Origin: Actinomyces dentalis DSM 19115
GTDB taxonomy: Bacteria; Actinomycetota; Actinomycetes; Actinomycetales; Actinomycetaceae
NCBI RefSeq assembly: GCF_000429225.1
Contig: NZ_AUBL01000019.1
Location: 1 to 64,000, forward strand
DNA length: 64,000 nt
Direction of reading: 5' to 3'
The notes under the pieces were generated by a model that did not search any database, was not told the DNA's origin, and saw nothing but the letters and a program-made list of their open reading frames with translations. Positions 33,746 to 42,932 of the stretch are shown one piece after another. The position numbers were made by a program, and so were the translations under genes. Positions within the stretch are counted from its first letter, which is position 1; each line of letters begins with the position of its first letter.

Positions 33746-33937
33746 GAGCCGGCCCGCGGCTGAGCCCGCCGCCGGCGCCCCTTCGCCGAGGCCGACGAAG
33801 TGCGCTTTTAAGCCGCGACAGGGCCGAACGCCCCGGGCCACCTTCGCCGGGACCGGCGGGAAAGTCACGCGGGACCGGCGGATGATGCGCATCCTGTGGA
33901 TGACTCGGCGCGGTCGGCCGGCCCCGTCCCGCCGCCC

Positions 33938-34017
33938 TTCCGCGAGCGCGCAGGTTTCCAGTCGAACGCGCGCCTCCCGCCTGCGCGTTCGACTGGAAAC
34001 CTGCGCGCTCGCGGGAA
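33938..34017. repeat. Long palindromic hairpin element, copy 2 (inverted orientation)
   Basis: Arms at 33938-33971 and 33983-34017 pair fully apart from one extra G on the right. The 11-nt loop GCCTCCCGCCT resembles the reverse complement of the other loops, so this copy is in the opposite orientation. It lies between the DUF3040 gene and mraZ in a 536-bp gap that otherwise holds only the mraZ control region. Confidence 0.9.
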
Positions 34018-34213
34018 TCAGGGTAATCGGGGTGTCCCGGAGTGGCTCGACGGGGAGGCGCCGCCGGTCGGCCCCCGGCGGCGGCCCCCTCATGTCCGAC
34101 GGCGGTGGCCGGGCCGGGCGGCACGCGCGGGCGCACCACCGTCCTCACATCTCTTCAAACGTTGGTATTGGAGCGTTTCGAGATGAGACTGTGACGCACG
34201 CGGGCCGGTTGCG

Positions 34214-34258
34214 TGGGTGGAAGGGGAGGGATGTGGAGTAATGTGGAGGCCGCTGGAT
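34214..34258 (+). promoter_or_regulatory. Phased MraZ-binding boxes and mraZ promoter
   Basis: TGGGT, GGGAG, TGGAG, TGGAG and TGGAT begin at 34214, 34224, 34234, 34244 and 34254, an exact 10-bp period that matches MraZ operators (repeated TGGGN with 5-nt spacers). A TAATGT box at 34239-34244 within the array would place the transcript start about 30 nt before mraZ, so bound MraZ would block the promoter. Confidence 0.7.
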
Positions 34259-34281
34259 CGTTGAGGGAAGGAGTACTCCCG

Positions 34282-34713
34282 ATGTTCCTGGGAACCCACG
34301 CTCCGCGCCTCGACGAGAAGGGCAGGCTCATCCTGCCTGCCAGGTTCCGCGAGGAGCTGGCAGGCGGTGTGATCCTCACCAGGGGGCAGGAGCGCTGCCT
34401 GTACGTCTTCACGACGGCCGAGTTCGAGCGCATGTACGCCCAGCTGCGCGAGGCCCCCCTCGCGCAGAGGCAGGCGCGCGACTACGTGCGCGTCATGCTC
34501 TCGGGCGCCGACCCGCAGATCCCGGACAGGCAGGGGCGCATCACACTCCCCGCGCCGCTGCGGGCCTACGCCGGACTGGACCGGGACCTGGCCGTCATCG
34601 GCGCCGGGACCCGGGTCGAGATCTGGGACGCGGGGGCCTGGCAGGCCTACCTGGCCGCCCAGGAGCAGGTCTTCGCCGAGACCGCCGAGGAGATCATCCC
34701 CGGCTTCTTCTAG
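34282..34713 (+). CDS. mraZ: Transcriptional regulator MraZ
   Basis: MraZ is the first gene of the dcw cluster and represses it. The 143-residue protein contains two SpoVT/AbrB-like DNA-binding units: [20 protein letters not shown] near the N-terminus and [21 protein letters not shown] in the second half. The ATG at 34282 follows GGGAAGGAG and gives the standard N-terminus; a longer in-frame reading would run through the operator. Confidence 0.95.
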   Translation: MFLGTHAPRLDEKGRLILPARFREELAGGVILTRGQERCLYVFTTAEFERMYAQLREAPLAQRQARDYVRVMLSGADPQIPDRQGRITLPAPLRAYAGLDRDLAVIGAGTRVEIWDAGAWQAYLAAQEQVFAETAEEIIPGFF

Positions 34714-34944
34714 GCCCGGGGCCGCGCCGCCCGGCGCGCCCGCGGGTGCACAACTGCATGAGGGACCGAGCCCCGAGCCCGGCACCGCGGGCCCGTCCCG
34801 CGAGGTCTCCGCCCGCCGCAGCGTCCGACGCCACTTCCCCGGCGCCGGAACCCGCGGGAGGAGTCCTGGCGGAGCGGACCCGGGCCCCGGCCCGCGGCGC
34901 GCCCCGCGAACCATTGGGAGGCACGCACCAGGAAGGAGGAGAAC

Positions 34945-36099
34945 GTGGACCTGGCCGTCCTCGACGCCGGCGCCGCCGCGCCGCGCCCGGACGTCGCGCC
35001 GCGCCCGCAGCGCCCGGCTTGCGCCGCGCGCCCGGCCGCCGCCGCGGCGCACACCCCCGTTCTCCTGGAGCGCTGCCTCGACCTGCTCGCCGGCGCCCTG
35101 GAGGGCCCCGGCGCGCCGGCGCGCCCCGTCATGATCGACTGCACCCTGGGCGCGGGCGGCCACGCCGAGGGGGCCCTGCGCCGCTTCCCGGCCCTGAGCG
35201 TCGTGGGCATCGACCGCGACCCCGAGGCCATCGCCCTGGCGGGCGAGCGCCTGGCCCCCTTCGGGCGGCGCTTCCGCGCGGTGCGGACCACCTACGACCG
35301 GGTCGACGCCGTCGCCCGAGAGGCCTCCGTCCGCCCCGACGGGACCGTCGACGCCGTGCTCATGGACCTGGGGGTCTCCTCCCTCCAGCTCGACGACGCC
35401 GGGCGCGGCTTCTCCTACGCCCGTCCGGCGCCGCTGGACATGCGCATGGACCAGTCGGGCGGGACGACGGCGCAGCAGATCCTCGACACCGCCGACGAGC
35501 GCGAGCTGACCCGCATCCTGTGCGCCTACGGCGAGGAGCGCTTCGCCCCGCGCATCGCCGCGGCCATCGTGCGCCGCCGCCGGAACGGCGACCCGGTCGC
35601 CTCCACCGGGGACCTGGCCGGGCTCGTGCGCGAGTGCATCCCCGCGCCCGCCCGGCGCACCGGGGGCAACCCCGCCAAGCGGACCTTCCAGGCCCTGCGC
35701 GTGGCGGTCAACGCCGAGCTCGACGTCCTGGAGCGGGCCGTGCCGCGGGCGCTCAACGCCCTGCGCGTGGGCGGGCGCCTGGTCGTCGAGTCCTACCAGA
35801 GCCTGGAGGACCGCATTGTCAAGCGGGCCCTCGCCGCGGGCACCGCCGAGGCCGTCCCCGCGGGCCTGCCCGTCGTCCCCGCCGACGCCTCCCCCTACCT
35901 GCGCGCCGTCACCCGCGGCGCGGAGAAGGCCGATCCGGCCGAGATCGCCTCCAACCCCCGCAGCGCCTCCGTGCGCCTGCGCGCCGTCACCCGCACCCGA
36001 CCCGCGAGCGAGGCCCCCTCGCCGCAGCCCCGACCCCGTCCCATCCCGACCCGCAAGCGCCCCACACACAACCGAGACCGTGGAAGGAGAAGCCGATGA
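34945..36099 (+). CDS. rsmH: 16S rRNA (cytosine-1402-N4)-methyltransferase
   Basis: RsmH (MraW) methylates C1402 in the decoding centre. Seen are HTPVLLERCLDLL, the SAM-binding IDCTLGAGGHAEGALRRF, MDLGVSSLQLDDAGRGFSY, and the C-terminal ASNPRSASVRLRAV. The first 35 residues form an Ala/Pro-rich extension. The GTG start at 34945 has GAAGGAGGAGAAC upstream. The 231-bp gap after mraZ shows no gene. The stop overlaps the ftsL start (ATGA). Confidence 0.95.
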   Translation: MDLAVLDAGAAAPRPDVAPRPQRPACAARPAAAAAHTPVLLERCLDLLAGALEGPGAPARPVMIDCTLGAGGHAEGALRRFPALSVVGIDRDPEAIALAGERLAPFGRRFRAVRTTYDRVDAVAREASVRPDGTVDAVLMDLGVSSLQLDDAGRGFSYARPAPLDMRMDQSGGTTAQQILDTADERELTRILCAYGEERFAPRIAAAIVRRRRNGDPVASTGDLAGLVRECIPAPARRTGGNPAKRTFQALRVAVNAELDVLERAVPRALNALRVGGRLVVESYQSLEDRIVKRALAAGTAEAVPAGLPVVPADASPYLRAVTRGAEKADPAEIASNPRSASVRLRAVTRTRPASEAPSPQPRPRPIPTRKRPTHNRDRGRRSR

Positions 36100-36563
36100 G
36101 CACCGCAACCGCAGCCCGTTCAGGCCTCGACACCCTCCGTGAGGACTCGCGCAGCTGGTCCGTCGATGGATCCGCCGCGCGGGTGCGCCAGACCCGACCC
36201 CGCCCCGAGGAGGACGGGGGGGCCCGGCCCTCGCTGCACGTCGTGCGGGGGCAGGCCCCGGCGCGGGCCACCCTGCCGTTCCTGCTCCTGGTGGTCCTCA
36301 TCCTCGCCGGAGCGCTGGTCGCCTCGATGGTGCTCAACGCCCGGATGGCGGAGACCGCCTTCAGGATGCAGGGCACCCAGGCCGAGCTCAACGTCGTCAA
36401 CGACCACATCGACACGGTCCGCTCCCAGGTCGAGGACGCCGCCGCGCCCGACCACCTGGCCCGGCGCGCGGGCGAGCTCGGCATGGTCCCGGCGGGCGTC
36501 CCGGGCGTCATCGACCTGACCGACTCCAGCCTCTCCGGGGGCAGGGCCGCCGACGGAAAGTAG
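36096..36563 (+). CDS. ftsL: FtsL-like cell-division protein
   Basis: This 155-residue bitopic protein has a cytoplasmic N-terminus of about 55 residues, one membrane helix (ATLPFLLLVVLILAGALVAS) and a short periplasmic coiled-coil (FRMQGTQAELNVVNDHIDTV). Size, topology and position between rsmH and ftsI identify it as FtsL, which links FtsQ and DivIC-type partners to the septal synthase. Sequence conservation is low, so the call rests on context. It overlaps rsmH by 4 nt and ends 7 bp before ftsI. Confidence 0.82.
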   Translation: MSTATAARSGLDTLREDSRSWSVDGSAARVRQTRPRPEEDGGARPSLHVVRGQAPARATLPFLLLVVLILAGALVASMVLNARMAETAFRMQGTQAELNVVNDHIDTVRSQVEDAAAPDHLARRAGELGMVPAGVPGVIDLTDSSLSGGRAADGK

Positions 36564-36570
36564 CCCATCG

Positions 36571-38457
36571 GTGAACCCCAGCCGTCGTCGGGCCCTCCAG
36601 CTGCTCGGCATGGTCGGCTTCGCGGTGGTTGCGGGCAAGACCGTCAAGATCCAGGTGGTCGACGGCCCCGCCCTCGCGCTCAAGGCGAAGGCCGAGCGCA
36701 CCGTCACGTGGGTCAATCGGGCGCCGCGCGGCCCGATCCTCGGACGCGACGGGACGGTCCTGGCCTCCTCGGCCGTCTCCTACGACATCGGCGCCAACCA
36801 GCGCCTGATCTCCCAGTACGAGCGCATCGAGGAGCAGGAGGATCCCGCCACCGGCCGGACCACCGAGGTGGTCACCGGGCACGGGGCGGCCGCGGCCGCC
36901 GAGCTCATCGCCCCCGTCCTGGGTGTCGACGCCCAGGAGCTGGGGGCGAAGATGGTGGGCGACTCGACCTACGTCGTCATCGCCCAGGCCGTCACCCCCG
37001 ACACCTGGCGCAGGGTCAACGCCCTGGCCATCCACGGGATCGAGCCGGACCAGCGCACCCGGCGCTCCTACCCCGCCGGGACCGTGGCGGGCAATGTCGT
37101 GGGCTACACCTATGAGAACGACGTCCGCGAGCTCGTGGGCAACGCCGGCATCGAGATGAGCCAGAACGAGGTCCTCACCGGCACCAACGGCGAGGGCTCG
37201 GTCGAGATCGGCAAGACCGGCGCGATCATCCCCACCGGGGAGCACGAAGAGGTCCCCGCCAGGCCCGGGGCGACGGTGCGCCTGACCCTCGACCCGAACC
37301 TGCAGACCATCGCCCAGGACGCCATCGATAAGGTCGTCGTCGCCCAGGGCGCCGACTGGGGGGCCGCCGTCGTCATGGAGCCCGCCACCGGCAAGGTCCT
37401 CGTCCTGGCCGACTCGCGCTCCGTCGACCCGGGCGACCCGGGCGCCTCCGCCGAGGCGGACCGCACCGCGCGGTCCGTGGAGGCGGTCTTCGAGCCCGGC
37501 AGCGTGGGGAAGGTCATCACCTTCGCGGCGGCCCTGGAGGAGGGGGTGCTGCGCCCCGAGGACCCCTTCACCGTGCCCTACACCTGGACCGCGCCCAACG
37601 GCGAGGTCTTCCGCGACTCCCACGAGCACCCCGTGGAGTCCCTGACCGCGGCCCAGGTCCTGGCCGAGTCCTCCAACGTCGGCACCGTCCAGATCGGGGA
37701 CCTGATGCCCGACGACGTGCGCCACGGCTACATCGAGCGCTTCGGATTCGGCCGCGTCACCGGCATCGAGATGCCCGCCGAGTCCCCCGGCATCCTCACC
37801 CCGGCCTCCGACTGGGACGATCGCACCCGCTACACCACCATGTTCGGCCAGGGCATCGCCGGCACCACCCTCCAGGCCGTGCAGGTGCTGGCCGCCGTGG
37901 CGAACAAGGGCGTCCTGGTGCCCCCGCGCGTCATCGACGCCTGGATCGACGCCGACGGCGAGGAGCGGGCGCAGAAGACGCCGGCCGGCCGGCGGGTGAT
38001 GAGCGAGGAGCACGCCGCGACCCTGACGGAGATGCTCATCGGCGTCACCCAGGAGGGGGGCACCGCCGAGGCCGCCTCGATCGACGGCTACCTGGTGGCC
38101 GGCAAGACCGGGACGACGGAGATCCTCACCGAGTCGGGGACCGTCGCCTCCTTCGTCGGCTTCACCCCGGCCCGCGACCCGGCCATCGCCGTCGCCGTCG
38201 TCGTCTACCGCCCCGGGGACACCTACGGGGGCACCGTGTCCGCCCCGGTGTTCCGCGCCATCGCCCTGGCCGCCATGCACTCGCTGGGGATCGCCCCCGA
38301 TCCGGCCGTCATCGCCGCCCAGGCCGCCGACGAGGCCGACGCCCGGGCCGGGGTCGACGCGGACGGGTCGGACGGGGACGGCGCCGCGCCCGCGCCGGGC
38401 GGCGGCTCGCCCGCCCCGGGCGGCGACGGGGCCTCGCCCGTCCCGAACGGCGGCTGA
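36571..38457 (+). CDS. ftsI: Septal peptidoglycan transpeptidase FtsI (PBP3, class B)
   Basis: FtsI crosslinks septal peptidoglycan as the partner of FtsW. The 628-residue protein has an N-terminal membrane anchor (about 8-24) and the dimerisation segment RAPRGPILGRDGTVLASS. The three penicillin-binding motifs are SVGK at 311-314, SSN at 367-369 and KTG at 512-514. It ends in a Gly/Pro/Ala-rich tail of about 60 residues. The start is GTG at 36571. A 99-bp gap containing a promoter for murE follows. Confidence 0.95.
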   Translation: MNPSRRRALQLLGMVGFAVVAGKTVKIQVVDGPALALKAKAERTVTWVNRAPRGPILGRDGTVLASSAVSYDIGANQRLISQYERIEEQEDPATGRTTEVVTGHGAAAAAELIAPVLGVDAQELGAKMVGDSTYVVIAQAVTPDTWRRVNALAIHGIEPDQRTRRSYPAGTVAGNVVGYTYENDVRELVGNAGIEMSQNEVLTGTNGEGSVEIGKTGAIIPTGEHEEVPARPGATVRLTLDPNLQTIAQDAIDKVVVAQGADWGAAVVMEPATGKVLVLADSRSVDPGDPGASAEADRTARSVEAVFEPGSVGKVITFAAALEEGVLRPEDPFTVPYTWTAPNGEVFRDSHEHPVESLTAAQVLAESSNVGTVQIGDLMPDDVRHGYIERFGFGRVTGIEMPAESPGILTPASDWDDRTRYTTMFGQGIAGTTLQAVQVLAAVANKGVLVPPRVIDAWIDADGEERAQKTPAGRRVMSEEHAATLTEMLIGVTQEGGTAEAASIDGYLVAGKTGTTEILTESGTVASFVGFTPARDPAIAVAVVVYRPGDTYGGTVSAPVFRAIALAAMHSLGIAPDPAVIAAQAADEADARAGVDADGSDGDGAAPAPGGGSPAPGGDGASPVPNGG

Positions 38458-38543
38458 GCCGGACGCGTCCGGTGTGTCCAGACCCATAGCGCGGGCGGGG
38501 GCCACTGCGCCCTCCGCCCCAGACCCGCCCCCGAGTGTCGCGC

Positions 38544-38549
38544 TAGATT
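38544..38549 (+). promoter_or_regulatory. Predicted leaderless -10 box of murE
   Basis: TAGATT lies 7 nt (GAGGGAC) before the murE ATG. It gives the mur genes a start inside the dcw cluster, independent of the MraZ-controlled promoter. Confidence 0.5.
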
Positions 38550-38556
38550 GAGGGAC

Positions 38557-40176
38557 ATGAGCAACCACGCCTACGAGTCGGCTGCCGCGCTGCGCCCGCA
38601 GCGCTGCACCCCGACCGCGCTCAACGACCTGGCCGAATGCTTCGCCCTGGATGCGAGCCGGATCGATCCCTCCCGCCTGCCCGAGATCCTCGTCACCGGT
38701 GTGAGCGTCGACTCCGGCGACGTCGCCGCCGGAGAGCTCTTCACGGCCCTGCCCGGCTTCAAGCGGCACGGCGCCCTCTTCGCCGCCGAGGCGGCGGACT
38801 CCGGCGCCGTCGCCGTCCTGACCGACGAGGCCGGGGCCGAGATCGTGCGCCGCGAGGCGCCGGATCTGCCGGTCCTGACCCACCCCGACCCGCGCGCCGT
38901 CGTCGGCCCACTGGCGGCGCGGATCTACCACCACCCGGCCCGCCGCCTGACCACCACCGCGGTGACCGGCACCAACGGCAAGACCACCACCTCCTACTTC
39001 CTCGACGCGATCCTGGCCGCGCACCTGGGCGGCTGCATGGTCGCCGGAACCGTGGAGCTGCGCGTGGGCGGCCTGTCCGTGGAGTCCCCGCGCACCACCG
39101 TCGAGGCCCCCGTCCTGCAGCGGATGATGGCCCTGGCCGTCGAGGAGGGCGTGGGGGCCGCGAGCCTGGAGGCCTCCAGCCACGCCATCGTCCTGCACCG
39201 CCTGGACGGCTTCGCGGTCGACGTCGCCGGCTTCACCAACCTCCAGCGCGACCACCTCGACTTCCACAAGACCATGCAGGGCTACCTCGACGCCAAGGCC
39301 CGCCTGTTCACCCCCGAGCACGCCCGCCGCGGCGTCGTGTGCGTCGACGACGAGTGGGGCGCCCGGCTGGCCGAGCGCATCGCCGGGGCGGGCCTCATCG
39401 GCCTCGACCGGGTGCGCGCCTACCCGGTCGAGGGCGACCCCGCCCGGGGGACCGACTGGTGGGTGAGCGACGCCGCCGTGTCCATGACCGACGCCGCCAC
39501 CACCTTCACCCTCCACGGCCCCGACGCCGAGCGCATCGAGGCCTCCTGCCCCCTGCCCGGCCTGGTCAACGTCCAGAACGCCGCCCTGGCCCTGGTCATG
39601 GCCCTGCGCGCCGGGGTCCCGGCCGGCACCGCCGTGACCGCCCTGGCCGGCGCCCACAACATCCCCGGGCGCATGCAGCGCATCAGCCGGCGCGACGGCG
39701 TGCGCGGCACCTGCATCGTCGACTTCGCCCACACCCCCGACGCCATGGAGCTCGCCCTCAAGGCCGTGCGCCAGATCACGCCGGGGCGCCTCATCGTCGT
39801 CTTCGGCTCCGACGGCGACCGCGACCGGGGCAAGCGGCCCATGCTCGGCGCCATCGCCGCGCGCCTGGCCGACGTCCTGGTCGTCACCGATGAGAACCCG
39901 CGCAGCGAGGACCCCCAGACGATCCGCGACGCCGTTCTGGCCGGCGTGCGCTCCGTGCGCCCCGATATGAGGGACGTGGAGGAGATCACCACCTGGCGCG
40001 GCGACGCCGTGCGCCGCGGCGTCGAGCTGTGCGGCCCGCAGGACACCGTCATCGTCACCGGCAAGGGGCACGAGCCCTTCCTGGAGATCGCAGACGAATT
40101 CATCCGTTACAACGACGCCCCCGTCATGCGGGAGGCGGTGGAGGCCAAATGGCCCGCTGAGGAGGAGCCAGCATGA
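38557..40176 (+). CDS. murE: UDP-MurNAc-tripeptide ligase MurE
   Basis: MurE adds the third amino acid to UDP-MurNAc-dipeptide in the cytoplasm. The ATP-binding TAVTGTNGKTTTSYF and the central GAASLEASSHAIVLHRLDGF are present. The C-terminal domain shows VVTDENPRSEDPQTI. The NPR part resembles the meso-DAP-recognising D-N-P-R of mycobacterial enzymes, but the first residue is Glu. The 539-residue protein starts at the ATG at 38557. The stop overlaps the murF start by 4 nt. Confidence 0.94.
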   Translation: MSNHAYESAAALRPQRCTPTALNDLAECFALDASRIDPSRLPEILVTGVSVDSGDVAAGELFTALPGFKRHGALFAAEAADSGAVAVLTDEAGAEIVRREAPDLPVLTHPDPRAVVGPLAARIYHHPARRLTTTAVTGTNGKTTTSYFLDAILAAHLGGCMVAGTVELRVGGLSVESPRTTVEAPVLQRMMALAVEEGVGAASLEASSHAIVLHRLDGFAVDVAGFTNLQRDHLDFHKTMQGYLDAKARLFTPEHARRGVVCVDDEWGARLAERIAGAGLIGLDRVRAYPVEGDPARGTDWWVSDAAVSMTDAATTFTLHGPDAERIEASCPLPGLVNVQNAALALVMALRAGVPAGTAVTALAGAHNIPGRMQRISRRDGVRGTCIVDFAHTPDAMELALKAVRQITPGRLIVVFGSDGDRDRGKRPMLGAIAARLADVLVVTDENPRSEDPQTIRDAVLAGVRSVRPDMRDVEEITTWRGDAVRRGVELCGPQDTVIVTGKGHEPFLEIADEFIRYNDAPVMREAVEAKWPAEEEPA

Positions 40177-41687
40177 TGACCCGCAACCTGCTCGAGATCG
40201 TCGCCATGTGCGGCGGCGTGCTTCACGCGGCGCAGGGCACCGCGGACTCGGTGCGAGCCACCACCGTGACCGGCGTCTTCACCGACTCCAGGAAGGTGGC
40301 CCCGGGCGGCCTCTTCGTGGCCATCGCGGGCGAGCACGACGACGGGCACCAGTTCGTGCCGGCCGCCGCGCGCGCCGGGGCCGTGGCCGCCCTCGTGCAC
40401 GACCTCGACGGCGTGCGCTCCGCCCTGGCCGACGCCGGGCTCGCCCCGGGCTCGCTCAACCTCATCACGGTGTCCGACACCGTCGAGGCGCTCGGGCGCC
40501 TGGCCCGCGCCCACCTGGCCGACCTGCGCGAGCGCGCCGCCGAGCACGGCCGCGCGCTGACCGTCGCGGCCATGACCGGCAGCGTGGGCAAGACCACCAC
40601 CAAGGACCTGACCCGCCAGATCCTGGCGGCCCAGGCCCCCACGATCGCCCCGGCCGCCAGCTTCAACAACGAGATCGGCCTGCCCCTGACCGTCCTGAGG
40701 GCCGACGAGACCACCCGCTTCCTCATCCTGGAGATGGGGGCCTCCGCGCCCGGGCACATCGCCTACCTCACCTCCATCGCCCCGCCGGACGCGGCCGCCG
40801 TCCTCGTGGTCGGCCACGCCCACATGGACGGCTTCGGCTCCCTCGACGGCGTCGCCCGCGCCAAGGCGGAGATCATCGAGGGCCTGCTGCCCACCGGCAC
40901 CGCCGTGGTCAACCTCGACGACGAGCGCGCCGCCGCCATGGGCGAGCTCGCGCCGGGGCCGGTCCTGACCTTCTCCGCCACCGGCGACGCCCGGGCGGAC
41001 CTGCGCGCCGACCTCGTCGAGCTCGACGACGGCGCCCACCCGGTGATCGACCTGCACCTGCCCGGGCTGTCCGCGCCCGCCCGGGTCCGCCTGGGCCTGC
41101 CGGGCGTCCACAATGTGACCAACGCCCTGGGCGCCGCCGGGCTCGCCCTGGCCGCCGGGGTCAGGCCCGAGGCCGTCGCCGCGGCTCTGGGGCGGGCCGT
41201 CAGCGAGAGCCCGCACCGCATGGACGTGCGCGAGCTGGAGCTGGCCGGGCTCAACGGCCACAGCCTGGGGATCCTCCTCATCGACGACTCCTACAACGCC
41301 AACATCGACTCCATGACCGCCGCCCTGGACGCCCTGCCTGCGCTGGCCGGCGAGCGCCGGCGGGTCGTGATCGTCTCGGAGATGCTGGAGCTGGGGGACT
41401 CCTCCGCCGCCGACCACGCCCGCACCGGCGAGCTCGCCGTGCAGGCGGGGGCTGCCCTGCTGCTGACGATCGGTCGCGGCGCCGCGCCCGCGGCCCAGGC
41501 GGCCCGCGCCGCCGGCATCAAGACCCTCCAGGTCGCCGACGCCGATGCCGCCCTGGACCTGCTGGGCTCGGAGCACTCCCCGCTGCGCGACGGCGACGCG
41601 GTCCTGGTCAAGGGGTCGCACGACTCGGGGGCGTGGCGGCTGGCGGACTTCCTCGTCGAGCGGTCCGAGGAGGGCGCCCAGCGATGA
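40173..41687 (+). CDS. murF: UDP-MurNAc-tripeptide D-Ala-D-Ala ligase MurF
   Basis: MurF adds D-Ala-D-Ala to complete the pentapeptide. The P-loop is TGSVGKTTTKDLT, with FNNEIGLPLTVLRADETT and the conserved LEMGASAPGHIAYL following. The C-terminal domain has LLIDDSYNANIDSMTAALDAL. The protein is full length at 504 residues. Overlaps of 4 nt with murE and with mraY show tight translational coupling. Confidence 0.95.
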   Translation: MMTRNLLEIVAMCGGVLHAAQGTADSVRATTVTGVFTDSRKVAPGGLFVAIAGEHDDGHQFVPAAARAGAVAALVHDLDGVRSALADAGLAPGSLNLITVSDTVEALGRLARAHLADLRERAAEHGRALTVAAMTGSVGKTTTKDLTRQILAAQAPTIAPAASFNNEIGLPLTVLRADETTRFLILEMGASAPGHIAYLTSIAPPDAAAVLVVGHAHMDGFGSLDGVARAKAEIIEGLLPTGTAVVNLDDERAAAMGELAPGPVLTFSATGDARADLRADLVELDDGAHPVIDLHLPGLSAPARVRLGLPGVHNVTNALGAAGLALAAGVRPEAVAAALGRAVSESPHRMDVRELELAGLNGHSLGILLIDDSYNANIDSMTAALDALPALAGERRRVVIVSEMLELGDSSAADHARTGELAVQAGAALLLTIGRGAAPAAQAARAAGIKTLQVADADAALDLLGSEHSPLRDGDAVLVKGSHDSGAWRLADFLVERSEEGAQR

Positions 41688-42772
41688 CCGCCATCCTCGT
41701 CGCGGCCGCCGTCGGGCTCCTGCTGGCCCTCCTGGGCACGCCGCTGCTCATCCGCTTCCTTCACCGGCGCGAGTACGGCCAGTTCATCCGGCAGGACGGC
41801 CCCCAGGGGCACTTCACCAAGCGCGGCACCCCCACCATGGGCGGGCTGGTCATCATCCTGGCCACCGTGCTCGGCTACGGGGCCGCCAACCTCATCGAGC
41901 TGCGCACCCCCCGGGCGAGCGGGATCCTGCTGCTCTTCCTCATCGTGGGCCTGGGGCTGATCGGCTTCCTCGACGACTTCGAGAAGATCTCCAAGCAGCG
42001 CTCCCTGGGGCTGCGGGCCTGGCAGAAGATCGCCGGGCAGGCCCTGATCGGGATCACCTTCTCGGTGACCGCCCTGCGCTTCGCCGACCGCAACGGCCTG
42101 ACCCCCGCCTCCACCCGCGTCTCCTTCGCCAGCGACACGAACATCGACCTGGCCTTCGCCGGGGCGGGGGCGGGCCTGGTCCTGTTCGTCCTGTGGGCGA
42201 ACTTCCTCATCACCGCCTGGTCCAACGCCGTCAACCTCACCGACGGCCTCGACGGCCTGGCCGCGGGGAGCTCGGCGATGGTCTTCGGCGCCTACACCCT
42301 CATCGGCGTGTGGCAGACGAACCAGTCGTGCACCTACCGCCACTTCGACGTCGTGGCCAGGCTGTGCTACCAGACCCGCGACCCGCGCGACATGGCCATG
42401 ATCGCAGCCGCCCTCATGGGGGCCTGCTTCGGCTTCCTGTGGTGGAACGCCTCCCCGGCCAAGATCTTCATGGGGGACACGGGCTCGCTGGCCCTGGGCG
42501 GGGCGCTGGCGGGCCTGTCGATTCTCACGCGCACGCAGTTCCTCGCCGTCGTCCTGGGCGGGCTCTTCCTGGCCGAGGTCATGAGCGACGTCATCCAGGT
42601 CGCCTCCTTCAAGTCCACCGGCAGGCGGGTCTTCCGCATGGCGCCCCTCCACCACCACTTCGAGCTGGGCGGGTGGACGGAGGTCAACGTCGTCATCCGC
42701 TTCTGGATCATCGCCGGCGTGTGCGTCGTGGCGGGCCTGGGCCTGTTCTACGCCGAGTACCTGGTGTCCTGA
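41684..42772 (+). CDS. mraY: Phospho-MurNAc-pentapeptide transferase MraY
   Basis: MraY transfers phospho-MurNAc-pentapeptide to undecaprenyl phosphate, giving lipid I. It is a 362-residue polytopic membrane protein with about ten helices. Family motifs are GPQGHFTKRGTPTMGG, FLDDFEKI, NAVNLTDGLDGLA with the catalytic Asp residues, and APLHHHFELGGW near the C-terminus. The ATG at 41684 overlaps the murF stop. A gap of 160 bp with two hairpins separates it from murD. Confidence 0.95.
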   Translation: MTAILVAAAVGLLLALLGTPLLIRFLHRREYGQFIRQDGPQGHFTKRGTPTMGGLVIILATVLGYGAANLIELRTPRASGILLLFLIVGLGLIGFLDDFEKISKQRSLGLRAWQKIAGQALIGITFSVTALRFADRNGLTPASTRVSFASDTNIDLAFAGAGAGLVLFVLWANFLITAWSNAVNLTDGLDGLAAGSSAMVFGAYTLIGVWQTNQSCTYRHFDVVARLCYQTRDPRDMAMIAAALMGACFGFLWWNASPAKIFMGDTGSLALGGALAGLSILTRTQFLAVVLGGLFLAEVMSDVIQVASFKSTGRRVFRMAPLHHHFELGGWTEVNVVIRFWIIAGVCVVAGLGLFYAEYLVS

Positions 42773-42847
42773 CCGCCCGGCCCGTCCGCGGCCGGGTGCG
42801 GGTCCGGGCGCGGCGCGTCTGCCGCGCGCCCGCGCCCGGCCCGTCTA

Positions 42848-42888
42848 CGGTCGGGTGCGGGTCCGGGCGCCGGACCCGCACCCGACCG
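42848..42888. repeat. Perfect 19-bp hairpin between mraY and murD
   Basis: CGGTCGGGTGCGGGTCCGG and its exact complement flank a GCG triloop. About 15 bp upstream a second hairpin can form from GGGCGCGG and CCGCGCCC, and part of the first arm (GGTGCGGGTCCGGGCGC) is repeated there. Such a stem could terminate or process the dcw transcript, though murD has no obvious promoter after it. Confidence 0.6.
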
Positions 42889-42932
42889 GCCGGGCGCTTC
42901 CAGCCGCAGCAGTGAGCAGCAGTGAGGGGAAC

